Source: Lentibacillus halodurans
GTDB taxonomy: Bacteria > Bacillota > Bacilli > Bacillales > Amphibacillaceae
NCBI RefSeq assembly: GCF_900112045.1
Contig: NZ_FOJW01000009.1
Coordinates: 62,001 to 126,000, forward strand
Reading direction: 5' to 3'
DNA: 64,000 nt
Shown here piece by piece: positions 47,645-55,889 of this stretch. The notes beneath the pieces were generated by a model. The model was not told the DNA's origin. It searched no databases and saw nothing but the letters and a program-made list of their open reading frames with translations. How positions within the stretch are numbered: position 1 is the stretch's first letter; each line of letters begins with the position of its first letter. The position numbers were made by a program, and so were the translations under genes.

Positions 47645-49674
47645 TGTTGGATGGTCACCTGCTGAATGAGCGTTACAAGATAAAAGAAGCGATTGGTGGG
47701 GGTGGTATGGCCGATGTATATCTGGCAAAAGATACCATTCTCGATCGTGACGTGGCTATTAAGGTTTTGCGCATGGACTATGCCAATGATGAGGAGTTCA
47801 TTGCCCGCTTTGACCGGGAGGCACAATCAGCAGCAAGTCTGGCCCATCCGAATATTGTCAACATTTATGATGTAGGGGAAGAAGACCGAATTTTATTTAT
47901 GGCAATGGAGTATGTGGATGGGATGACCTTGAAAGAATACATACAACGTTATGCTCCGCTTGACGTACAGGAAGCACTTGACATCATGAAACAAATCGCA
48001 TCAGCTATAGCTCATGCCCATGCCAACGACATTATTCACCGGGATATCAAACCACAAAACATTTTGATTGATACATATGGTCAGGTAAAAGTGACGGATT
48101 TTGGAATTGCAATGGCCTTAAGTGCGACGGCATTGACACAAACCAATTCCATCCTTGGATCTGTGCATTATTTATCCCCTGAACAGGCCCGCGGTGGTAC
48201 AGCAACCAAAAATTCAGACATATATTCCCTCGGAATTGTTCTGTTTGAATTATTGACAGGTCGGCTTCCTTTTTCGGGTCAGTCACCTGTGTCAATCGCC
48301 CTAAAACACCTGCAGCATGATACACCGTCTGTAAAACGGTTTAACCCGGATATTCCGCAAAGTGTTGAAAATATAGTATTACAGGCAACTGCTAAGGATG
48401 CGTTTCACCGGTACGACACGGTATATGATATGGAAGATGATTTGGGAACAGCACTTGACCCAGGCAGGATGGACGAAGAAAAATTTATGCCGCCAGCCGA
48501 AGAGGGAGAAGAGACGAAAGCCATTCCGATTATAACCGACAACCAAGTACAGCAAAATACGAATAACGATACGATTGTCGGCCAGCCTGACGAGGATACG
48601 AAAACATATGCGAATGAAGAGAAAAGTAAGAATGAAAAGGGAACAAAAAAGGGTAAAAGTAAAAAGGGAGCGAAGACCGGTAAACAGAAACGCCGAAAAA
48701 AATGGCTGATCATACTTGGTTTCTTATTGATATTGCTGGCTGCATGTGTCGCCGCATTCTTTATAATGCAGCCCAAAGATGTTGATGTCCCTGACGTGAG
48801 CGACATGGAGTATGAGGAAGCAGTAGATGAATTACGCGCATTAAATTTGAATACCGAGCGGGAAGTAGAGAATTCCGACGATGTAGCGGAAAATATCGTA
48901 ATCGGTACCGATCCGGAAGCTGGCAGTACTGTGAGCGAAGGGGATACGGTAACGTTGATTGTCAGTCAGGGAAAAGAGACAGTCGCATTTGAGGACTATG
49001 TTGGTGAAAACTTTGACCAAGTTAGACGCATATTGGAAAATAAAGGATTTGAGAATATTACCGCAGACGAGGAATATTCAAGCGAGTATAGCGCAGGTGA
49101 AATCATAGCACAGGTTTATCCTTCTCCTGGTACAGAGGTCATTCCAGATGAGACAGAAGTGATCTTTGACATCAGTATGGGACCTGCTCCCATTAGTTTG
49201 AACAATCTGGCAGGCATGAGTGAACAACAGGCTATTGATACGTTGGAAGCTCAAGGATTGAATGCGTCCATCAGAGAAGAAAGTTCAGAAAACACAACTG
49301 AAGGCAACGTTATTCGACAGGATCCCGAAGCCGGTACCGAATTGGAGGCAGGCGATACAGTCGATGTATATATTTCTACAGGACCTGAGGAAAAACCGCC
49401 AGTCAATTATGAGGAAACATTCACGGTTTCCCATAATCCGAGTGGGGAAGCAGAAGACTCAGATGAACCGATTGAACAGACTGTTTCCATTTATATCGGG
49501 GATAATAACCGTTCGATTTCGGAAGTATATGATGAATATACTATTACGGAGGATAGAGAGTTTACGATTACGCTAAACATAGCGCCAGGTAATGTTGCAA
49601 ATTACAGGGTTATCCGTGATGATGAAGTGATTATCGATAAATCGATCCCATATGAAGAAGCGGCAGGTGAATAA
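47644..49674 (+). CDS. prkC: Serine/threonine protein kinase PrkC with PASTA repeats
   Basis: A membrane kinase that senses peptidoglycan fragments and controls germination, wall metabolism and stationary-phase functions. The 676-residue protein has a Hanks-type kinase domain (about 10-270) with GGGGMADVYLAKD, HRDIKPQNILID and VTDFGIAMA. A lysine-rich juxtamembrane segment precedes one membrane helix at about 353-376. Outside are three PASTA repeats (about 380-590, each with a DPEAG/YPSPG-type turn) and a C-terminal Ig-like domain. It is coupled to prpC upstream and rsgA downstream. Confidence 0.95.
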   Translation: MLDGHLLNERYKIKEAIGGGGMADVYLAKDTILDRDVAIKVLRMDYANDEEFIARFDREAQSAASLAHPNIVNIYDVGEEDRILFMAMEYVDGMTLKEYIQRYAPLDVQEALDIMKQIASAIAHAHANDIIHRDIKPQNILIDTYGQVKVTDFGIAMALSATALTQTNSILGSVHYLSPEQARGGTATKNSDIYSLGIVLFELLTGRLPFSGQSPVSIALKHLQHDTPSVKRFNPDIPQSVENIVLQATAKDAFHRYDTVYDMEDDLGTALDPGRMDEEKFMPPAEEGEETKAIPIITDNQVQQNTNNDTIVGQPDEDTKTYANEEKSKNEKGTKKGKSKKGAKTGKQKRRKKWLIILGFLLILLAACVAAFFIMQPKDVDVPDVSDMEYEEAVDELRALNLNTEREVENSDDVAENIVIGTDPEAGSTVSEGDTVTLIVSQGKETVAFEDYVGENFDQVRRILENKGFENITADEEYSSEYSAGEIIAQVYPSPGTEVIPDETEVIFDISMGPAPISLNNLAGMSEQQAIDTLEAQGLNASIREESSENTTEGNVIRQDPEAGTELEAGDTVDVYISTGPEEKPPVNYEETFTVSHNPSGEAEDSDEPIEQTVSIYIGDNNRSISEVYDEYTITEDREFTITLNIAPGNVANYRVIRDDEVIIDKSIPYEEAAGE

Positions 49675-50556
49675 ATGGCTGAAGGCAGAATTACTAAAGC
49701 AGTAAGCGGATTTTATTATGTGCAATCAGGGGACAACGTGTTCCAGTGCCGGGGAAGGGGGGTATTCCGCAAACAAAACATTACCCCGCTTGTCGGTGAT
49801 TTTGTGGAATTTGATGGTGATAATCCCGAGGAAGGATATATTCGTTCCATCAAGCCAAGAGAAAATCAACTGATTCGCCCACCGGTAGCGAATGTTGATC
49901 AGGCAATCATCGTCAGTTCTGCTGCCATGCCTGATTTTAACCCGCTATTGATGGACCGATTTCTTGTGATGATTGAATCGAAGGACATCGAACCGATTAT
50001 ATTCATTACGAAGAGCGATTTGATCAACCAAACAGAACTGAAATCCATTATTCGTTATCAAACGTTATATGAGCAAATCGGTTATAAGATCAAACTGATT
50101 TCCGTCCGACAACCAAAAGATTTAGAGGGGTTAAGCCATTATCTGTCTGATCAGGTATCTGTCATTGCCGGTCAGTCCGGTGTCGGCAAATCATCGTTAT
50201 TGAATGGACTGAACCCGTCACTACAACTAAAAACGGATGATATTTCCACAAGTTTGGGCAGAGGAAAGCACACAACCAGACACGTCGAACTGGTAGAAGC
50301 AGGTGGAGGGCTGGTTGCGGACACTCCAGGATTCAGCACACTTGATTTTCAAGATATTACCGCTGATGAATTGGCCGATTGTTTTCCGGAGATCAGTGAG
50401 CGGCAGGGAGATTGCAAGTTTCGTGGCTGTTTTCATAACAAAGAACCGAAATGTGCTGTGAAACAAGCAGTAGAAGAAGGAGAAGTTGCTAAGATTCGCT
50501 ATGAACATTATCTTCGTTTTTTAGACGAAATCAATTCAAGAAAGCCGAGGTATTGA
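49675..50556 (+). CDS. rsgA: Ribosome small subunit-dependent GTPase RsgA (CpgA)
   Basis: A GTPase that helps late maturation of the 30S subunit. The 293-residue protein has an OB fold (GRITKAVSGFYYVQ), then a circularly permuted GTPase domain in the order G4 (ITKSDL), G1 (GQSGVGKSSLLNGL), G3 (DTPGFSTLDF). A C-terminal zinc site with C-x(n)-C-x4-C follows (DCFPEIS, GDCKFRGCFHNKEPKC). The ATG comes directly after the prkC stop, with GCAGGTGA upstream. Confidence 0.95.
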   Translation: MAEGRITKAVSGFYYVQSGDNVFQCRGRGVFRKQNITPLVGDFVEFDGDNPEEGYIRSIKPRENQLIRPPVANVDQAIIVSSAAMPDFNPLLMDRFLVMIESKDIEPIIFITKSDLINQTELKSIIRYQTLYEQIGYKIKLISVRQPKDLEGLSHYLSDQVSVIAGQSGVGKSSLLNGLNPSLQLKTDDISTSLGRGKHTTRHVELVEAGGGLVADTPGFSTLDFQDITADELADCFPEISERQGDCKFRGCFHNKEPKCAVKQAVEEGEVAKIRYEHYLRFLDEINSRKPRY

Positions 50557-50557
50557 T

Positions 50558-51220
50558 ATGACTAAAATCGCACCTTCCATTTTATCAGCAGATTTTTCCA
50601 GATTGGGTATTGAAATTCAGGATGTTGAAAGAGGTGGCGCAGATTATATACATGTTGATGTGATGGACGGCCATTTTGTTCCGAACATCACGATTGGCCC
50701 ACTCATTGTCGAATCGATCAGACCACATACCGAGTTGCCATTGGATGTGCATTTGATGATAGAAAATCCCGACCATTATATTCCGGCCTTCGCTGAGGCG
50801 GGCGCATCATTCATCACGGTTCATCAGGAAACCTGCCCTCATCTGCACCGGACTATCCAGCTGATCAAGGATAACGGGGCCAAAGCCGGAGTGGTGATTA
50901 ATCCGGCAACACCTGCAGAAATGATCAGGGATATTCTAAACGAAGTCGATCTTGTATTGCTCATGACCGTTAACCCGGGATTCGGCGGTCAAACATTTAT
51001 CAGTGAAGTTGTTAAAAAAATAGAGCAGGTTGCTGAGTGGCGTGAGAAACGTCAATTATTATTTGAGATTGAAGTTGACGGCGGCATAAATGGTGACACA
51101 GCAAAACTATGTACAAATGCCGGTGCCGATGTCCTTGTTGCCGGAAGTGCTGTTTTTAAACAGGCCGACCGGAAGCAGGCAATCCGTGAAATTGTCCAGG
51201 CAGCAGGAAAGGCGGATTAA
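50558..51220 (+). CDS. rpe: Ribulose-phosphate 3-epimerase
   Basis: It interconverts ribulose 5-phosphate and xylulose 5-phosphate in the pentose phosphate pathway. The 220-residue TIM barrel has IAPSILSADFSRLG, HVDVMDGHFVPNITIGP and DVHLMIENPDHYI (metal ligands). It also has LLMTVNPGFGGQTFI and EVDGGINGDTAKL. It starts one base after the rsgA stop. thiN follows from a TTG five bases after the stop. Confidence 0.96.
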   Translation: MTKIAPSILSADFSRLGIEIQDVERGGADYIHVDVMDGHFVPNITIGPLIVESIRPHTELPLDVHLMIENPDHYIPAFAEAGASFITVHQETCPHLHRTIQLIKDNGAKAGVVINPATPAEMIRDILNEVDLVLLMTVNPGFGGQTFISEVVKKIEQVAEWREKRQLLFEIEVDGGINGDTAKLCTNAGADVLVAGSAVFKQADRKQAIREIVQAAGKAD

Positions 51221-51224
51221 TGCC

Positions 51225-51872
51225 TTGTCATATGTGGCCATAATGGGAAACGGACCGCAAGAACTCATTCCTGACCTTTCCCGCTACGAAGCTGTGATAG
51301 ACGTTTGGATCGGTGCCGATCGGGGTTCCTTGACATTAGTGAAACATAACATGACGCCACACTATGCCGTGGGTGATTTTGATTCGCTGGATGAAGCAGA
51401 AAGAGAAACTGTACGAAATCGCGCAACAGTATTTGATCAGTATCCCTCTGAAAAGGATGAGACTGATCTCGAAATTGCGATCAAAACAGCATATGCTCTC
51501 AATCCTGAAAAAATTTATTTATTCGGCGTGACAGGCGGGCGTCTTGACCATGCCCTCATCAATATTCAGCTGCTTTATTCAATGATGGAACAAAATATTC
51601 AAGGGATCATCGCCGATCAACAAAACCAGCTTCAATTAACAGAACCGGGACAGCATGAAATCAGCCATGATTCACATTATCCAATGATTTCGTTTATTCC
51701 GTATACCAAGGTTGTGAAAAGGCTAACGCTCGAGGGTTTTTATTATCCACTGATCGATGAAATCATTTCTTGGGGTTCGACACGCTGTATTTCAAACAAG
51801 CTGATTTCAAATTTTGGTACTTTTTCGTACAAAGAAGGCATACTATTAGTAATAAAGAGTCGTGAAGCTTAG
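51225..51872 (+). CDS. thiN: Thiamine pyrophosphokinase
   Basis: It transfers pyrophosphate from ATP to thiamine. The 215-residue product has WIGADRGSLTLVKHNM, AVGDFDSLDEAERE, FDQYPSEKDETDLEIAI and the binding motif LFGVTGGRLDHALINIQLL. TTG 51225 is chosen because AGGAAAGGCGG precedes it by 9 bases and the length matches B. subtilis ThiN. Longer frames reach back into rpe. It is followed by spoVM, as in B. subtilis. Confidence 0.92.
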   Translation: MSYVAIMGNGPQELIPDLSRYEAVIDVWIGADRGSLTLVKHNMTPHYAVGDFDSLDEAERETVRNRATVFDQYPSEKDETDLEIAIKTAYALNPEKIYLFGVTGGRLDHALINIQLLYSMMEQNIQGIIADQQNQLQLTEPGQHEISHDSHYPMISFIPYTKVVKRLTLEGFYYPLIDEIISWGSTRCISNKLISNFGTFSYKEGILLVIKSREA

Positions 51873-51925
51873 TCCATACGATTTTATTGAAAGCTTTGTT
51901 TGTAAACAGAGGAGGCGGGGAACTC

Positions 51926-52009
51926 ATGAAATTTTATACTATTAAACTCCCAAGGTTTATCGGCGGATTTATCCGGGTTGTTGCAGGCGTTTTTAAAAAA
52001 GATAAATGA
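51926..52009 (+). CDS. spoVM: Stage V sporulation protein SpoVM (27 residues)
   Basis: A tiny amphipathic helix that recognises the positively curved forespore membrane and anchors SpoIVA, the base of the spore coat. The peptide begins MKFYTIKLPRFIGGFI and ends FKKDK. This matches the 26-residue B. subtilis protein in the MKFYTIKLP start, the conserved proline at position 9 and the basic end. GAGGCGGGG precedes the ATG by 6 bases. Position between thiN and rpmB is conserved. It is easily missed because of its size. Confidence 0.95.
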   Translation: MKFYTIKLPRFIGGFIRVVAGVFKKDK

Positions 52010-52020
52010 ACATGATCAAT

Positions 52021-52057
52021 CGGCTTTTGTCATTTAATTGACAGAAGCTTATTTTTT
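52021..52057 (+). terminator. Terminator after spoVM
   Basis: GGCTTTTGTCA and TGACAGAAGCTT pair around TTTAAT, followed by ATTTTTTC. Confidence 0.8.
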
Positions 52058-52066
52058 CAAAATATG

Positions 52067-52099
52067 AAAAAAAGCATCCTGAATACGGGATGCTTTTTT
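52067..52099. terminator. Bidirectional terminator between spoVM and rpmB
   Basis: AAAAAAAGCATCC and GGATGCTTTTTT form a perfect stem with A and T flanks on each side, so it also ends rpmB transcription on the minus strand. Confidence 0.85.
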
Positions 52100-52122
52100 C
52101 GTTATTCGCGAATGCTCGTTAT

Positions 52123-52311
52123 CTATACGCGCTGCACTTTGCCTGATTTCAGGGCACGAGCAGACACATAAACTTTTTTTGGTTTGCCGTCTACCATAAT
52201 ACGAACTTTTTGCACATTAGCTTTCCAGTTACGTTTATTTGCATTCATAGCGTGGGAACGATTATTTCCGCTGCGGGTTTGTCGTCCGGTCACGGTACAT
52301 TTTCTGGCCAT
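52123..52311 (-). CDS. rpmB: 50S ribosomal protein L28
   Basis: A 62-residue basic ribosomal protein. It begins [27 protein letters not shown], the standard L28 start; CTVTG is the family mark, here with a single cysteine rather than the four of zinc-binding L28 forms. It closes [12 protein letters not shown]-like ([16 protein letters not shown]). The start codon ends at 52311 with AGGAGGGA just upstream on the minus strand. A longer frame would begin before this ribosome site. It diverges from yloU. Confidence 0.96.
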   Translation of the reverse strand: MARKCTVTGRQTRSGNNRSHAMNANKRNWKANVQKVRIMVDGKPKKVYVSARALKSGKVQRV

Positions 52312-52541
52312 GGTAATCCCTCCTGTTAACACTTATATCCTATAATCACTTATTCAATTTATCATAAATGGACTGGTAATGCAATTGTTTCCGGGCAAAT
52401 GCAAAGAAAAATAACTTGACACAACAATGTAAATCATTCATTGTAATAAGGGATTATCATCCAATGATTCAGTAATGCTTTTATTAAGTGTATGAGTATA
52501 GTAAAATGTTCTTATAATTCGGGTGTCAAAGGAGGATACTC

Positions 52542-52904
52542 ATGTCCATAGAACTGAACACAAACGATGGTCAGGTGACGATCACAAATGAAGTAATATC
52601 CACAATTGCTGGTGGTGCAGCCGTTGAATGCTACGGGATTGTCGGAATGGCATCAAAAAGTCAAATAAGGGATGGAATTGCGGAAATTCTCAGGAGAGAG
52701 AACTTTTCAAAAGGTGTTATTGTCAGACAAGAAGAAAACCACCTCCATATTGATATGTATATCATTGTCAGTTACGGCACGAAAATATCGGAAGTTGCAC
52801 ATAACGTACAATCACAGGTGAAATACACGTTAAGTAAGTCATTAGGCCTTGAGATTGATTCGGTGAATATTTATATTCAAGGTGTCCGGGTAGCCAAGGA
52901 CTAA
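52542..52904 (+). CDS. yloU: Asp23/Gls24-family envelope stress response protein YloU
   Basis: A 120-residue protein of the Asp23/Gls24 family, membrane-associated proteins linked to alkaline and envelope stress. It has ISTIAGGAAVECYGIVGMASK and the central IDMYIIVSYGTKISEVAHNVQSQVKYTLSK. AAAGGAGG precedes the ATG. TTGACA at 52416-52421 may be its -35, although the nearest -10-like sequence is 20 bases on. It pairs with fakA (yloV) downstream, as in B. subtilis. Confidence 0.92.
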   Translation: MSIELNTNDGQVTITNEVISTIAGGAAVECYGIVGMASKSQIRDGIAEILRRENFSKGVIVRQEENHLHIDMYIIVSYGTKISEVAHNVQSQVKYTLSKSLGLEIDSVNIYIQGVRVAKD

Positions 52905-52962
52905 TCACAAATACCCGGTTTAATTGCTTTTGTCTATTGTTGTTATGAAGGAGGAAAGTATT

Positions 52963-54627
52963 GTGGCGTCAGAAAAATTAAATGGCACGATGTTTAGCCA
53001 AATGGTGCTGTCAGGTGCACATCATTTGAAAAACAATGCCGAAAAAATAGATGCATTAAACGTTTTCCCTGTTCCGGACGGGGATACCGGTACGAACATG
53101 AATTTATCGATCACGTCTGGAGCAGATGAAGTCAAAAAGCTGAGCAGTGACAATATTTCGGAAGTGGCGGGTGCTTTTTCAAAAGGATTACTGATGGGCG
53201 CACGAGGCAATTCCGGTGTCATATTATCCCAGCTTTTCCGTGGGTTTGCAAAAGGGATGGAAAAGAAAGAAACATTATCAGCCGAAGATTTGGCCAACGC
53301 ATTTGACAGTGGCGTGAACACAGCTTATAAAGCGGTTATGAAGCCTGTTGAAGGCACCATTTTAACGGTTGCCAAAGATGCTGCAGAAACTGCGATCATT
53401 GAATCGGAGGCAGAGAATGATGTAACCGCTTTAATGGAAAGGGTTGTCAAGGAAGCAAAGGCTTCATTGAAGCGTACACCGGATCTTTTGCCTGTATTGA
53501 AGGAAGTAGGTGTAGTTGATTCAGGTGGACAAGGCCTTGTAACGATTTATGAAGGTTTTCTGGCGGCGCTGAAAGGTGAAGAGGTACCGGAACAGGATAC
53601 AGACAAAATTGAAATGGAAGAAATGGTCAATGCCGAGCACCATAAGATTGCCCAGGATTTTATGGATACGTCGGAAATCGAATATGGCTATTGCACGGAA
53701 TTCATGGTCAGATTTGAAGCAGACAAGCTAAAAGATCATCCATTTGATGAGGAAGCCTTCCGTCAAGAATTAAGCGAACATGGCGACTCACTGTTGGTAG
53801 TTTCAGATGATGATCTCGTTAAAGTTCACGTCCATGCGGAATACCCTGGTGAAGTCATGACGCTGGGGCAACGGTTTGGCAGCCTTACCAACATGAAAAT
53901 TGAAAACATGCGTGATCAGCATACAGCGATTGTCGGAGAAAATGATAACAAGGAAGCATCAAAAGAAAAAGCTGATTACGCGATTGTGACAGTAGCAATG
54001 GGTGGTGGCATAAAGGAATTGTTTGAAAGCCTGGGGGCAACGGTTGTTATTGAAGGCGGACAGACGATGAACCCAAGCACACAGGACATTGCCGAAGCTA
54101 TCAAGGAAGCGAATGCAAATAATGTACTGATCCTGCCGAACAATAAAAATATTGTCATGGCAGCAGAACAGGCGGCAAAGCTGGCTGAAGTAAGTACGGC
54201 AGTTGTCCCGACTAAAACAATTCCACAAGGGATCGGTGCACTGCTGGCATTTCATCCGGCGGCAGCAATTGACGCGAACCGTGAAGCAATGGAAGCTGCA
54301 GGCAAAGAGGTCAAAACCGGACAAGTTACATATGCGGTCCGTGATACACAAATTAATGGCATGACCATCGAAAAAGATCAATTTATGGGCATAGCCGATG
54401 GAAAAATCAAATCTTCAAATAAAGATTTACTGGAAACTGTTAAATCACTGCTCAATGACATGATTGTCGAGGACGATGAGATTCTTACCATTTTACAGGG
54501 CGAAAGTGCCAGTGATGAGGATGTGAAAGCCATTGAGCAATATGTGGAAGAAAAATTTGAAGACGTTGAAATAGAAGTTCATAAAGGTAATCAGCCGATT
54601 TATTCGTTTATTTTTTCAGTGGAATAA
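52963..54627 (+). CDS. fakA: Fatty acid kinase FakA-like protein (DAK2 domain, YloV)
   Basis: The kinase subunit that phosphorylates fatty acids held by FakB to acyl phosphates, which enter phospholipid synthesis through PlsX/PlsY. The 554-residue protein has an N-terminal DhaL/DAK2 domain (NVFPVPDGDTGTNMNLS with the Mg-binding aspartates, GARGNSGVILSQLFRGFA). A middle domain (CTEFMVRFE) and a C-terminal DegV-like domain (LPNNKNIVMAAEQAA) follow. GTG 52963 lies 6 bases after AAGGAGGAAAG. The partner FakB is not in the window. Confidence 0.9.
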   Translation: MASEKLNGTMFSQMVLSGAHHLKNNAEKIDALNVFPVPDGDTGTNMNLSITSGADEVKKLSSDNISEVAGAFSKGLLMGARGNSGVILSQLFRGFAKGMEKKETLSAEDLANAFDSGVNTAYKAVMKPVEGTILTVAKDAAETAIIESEAENDVTALMERVVKEAKASLKRTPDLLPVLKEVGVVDSGGQGLVTIYEGFLAALKGEEVPEQDTDKIEMEEMVNAEHHKIAQDFMDTSEIEYGYCTEFMVRFEADKLKDHPFDEEAFRQELSEHGDSLLVVSDDDLVKVHVHAEYPGEVMTLGQRFGSLTNMKIENMRDQHTAIVGENDNKEASKEKADYAIVTVAMGGGIKELFESLGATVVIEGGQTMNPSTQDIAEAIKEANANNVLILPNNKNIVMAAEQAAKLAEVSTAVVPTKTIPQGIGALLAFHPAAAIDANREAMEAAGKEVKTGQVTYAVRDTQINGMTIEKDQFMGIADGKIKSSNKDLLETVKSLLNDMIVEDDEILTILQGESASDEDVKAIEQYVEEKFEDVEIEVHKGNQPIYSFIFSVE

Positions 54628-55040
54628 AGTTAAAAAATAAGGCTGAGACACATTAAAACGTTTCACGCTAAAGGCGACGATTACAGGGCAGGAAGTGCAG
54701 CATTTTACTTTGAACGAGTGACAATTGTTGAAAGAAAAGCACGCACGGAACAATATTCATTGAACTTGCAGTCACCTTGAGAACACGATTCTAAGCTGCG
54801 GAAAAATGCGACACGCCTGGGGGAACAGCGCGAGCCGAAGATCCACTTTGCCAAGTGGTTTTCTTGGCAAAGTTAGCTGAGGCCGTGCCCCCAGAAAGGG
54901 CGTATTTTTCCGAAGCGACCATCATGCACTCACCAACAAAAGCATGGAAGCAAGCAAATCTAAGAGCAAGTGACTTCTTCGTTGATGGATCATTCGCAAC
55001 CAATTTTCAAACATACCTCAAAAGATAAATCCGAACCGTT

Positions 55041-55261
55041 TGAACTGCCCCCTGTTAAGTAGACAGTGGAAATAATAAAAAGGATTTACGCGGCCTTCTT
55101 CCCTATACTCCATAGGACTGAGGCCGTTTAATCTTTGTTGGTATCGCTCAAAATTATAGAAATGGATGTATTCCTCAATTGCTTGAACTAATTGCTTATA
55201 TGTTTGATACTCGTTCTGATGCAAATAATACTTCTCACATTTTAATGTTCCCCAAAACGAT
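55041..55261 (-). pseudogene. IS3-family orfB (transposase) C-terminal remnant
   Basis: The minus strand from 55261 reads ESFWGTLKCEKYYLHQNEY, which holds the last acidic residue of the DDE triad, then QLVQAIEEYIHFYNFERYQQRLNGLSPMEYR, the usual end of IS3-type transposases. The upstream catalytic part is absent and stops lie between it and orfA. Confidence 0.8.
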
Positions 55262-55384
55262 TCTATTGGTCATTATCAATGCATCTTCCTACTCTCGACA
55301 TACTGTGTTTCATATGGGTTACCGCTGTTTTTTAGGTAATCCTTCTCATTGTCTAAGGCTGCTTGCACAATTTCTATATGTTCC

Positions 55385-55772
55385 TACCACGTTGTTTTTC
55401 TCCCTTTGTTCATAGCGTTTCTCCTTCCTCCCGATCCTTGTATTTCTTTATGACCATTATAATCTCTTATCCACTTTCGCAAAACAGATGTACTGGATAT
55501 GCCGTATTTTTCGATCACATCTTTAAGTGAGTAGTGTTTGGATAGATAATCAGAAATAGCTGCCAACTTCACTTTTTTGTATACACTTTCTTCTTAGAAG
55601 AGGTTCTCTTTAAACCTTCTCATCCATATTTGGTTACGGATTTCTTCCAATCCATAAGCGCTGTATGATGTACACCATACTTTTGATAAATACCTTTTAA
55701 GCTAAAACCTTTATGTTCATATGCATCCAATACTATTTGTTTAAATTCAATCGTATAATTCTTTCTTGGCAT
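55385..55772 (-). pseudogene. IS3-family orfA remnant
   Basis: Translation on the minus strand from 55772 begins MPRKNYTIEFKQIVLDAY and HHTALMDWKKSV. It meets an in-frame TGA after about 50 codons and a TGA near AGTGAAG. It then continues as a second helix-turn-helix segment, ISDYLSKHYSLKDVIEKYGI with SSTSVLRKWIRDYNGH. This is the usual two-HTH OrfA of IS150-like elements, broken by stops. Confidence 0.8.
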
Positions 55773-55889
55773 AAAAATAGCTCCCCTCAAAGTAGCAGAT
55801 TTTATTTTTTCATCTGTCTACTTAGAAGGGAGCATATCACATCGTTGGGATTTATCTTTAGCTAATATACTTTTGTCTCAGCCTCTTTA

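Larger units (their letters stand above)
55041..55839 (-). mobile_element. IS3-family (IS150-like) insertion sequence, degenerate
   Basis: About 799 bp, roughly half of a normal IS3-family element. The ends form imperfect inverted repeats beginning TGA: the left end has TTAAGTAGACAG and the right end, read on the other strand, has CTAAGTAGACAG. On the minus strand an orfA with stops and only the last part of orfB remain. The first two acidic residues of the DDE transposase are lost in an internal deletion. No clear target duplication was found. It can no longer transpose by itself. Confidence 0.85.
54640..55884. repeat. Structured interspersed repeat (copy C), interrupted by an IS3-family remnant
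   Basis: Bases 54640-55040 and 55840-55884 correspond to copy B (39015-39478) with few substitutions. The terminal inverted repeat AGGCTGAGACA / TGTCTCAGCCT is perfect. The same internal stems occur, for example ACTTTGCCAAG/CTTGGCAAAGT at 54845-54873. The end stem is AAAGATAAATCCGAAC (55021-55036) with GTTGGGATTTATCTTT (55844-55859). The C-to-A change against copy B is matched by a G-to-T change on the opposite arm. The insertion lies in the loop of this stem. Confidence 0.85.

Noticed and set aside
54791-55003. Minus-strand open reading frame inside repeat copy C
   Set aside because: Same structured element; no ribosome site and no counterpart expected in copy B, so an accident of composition.
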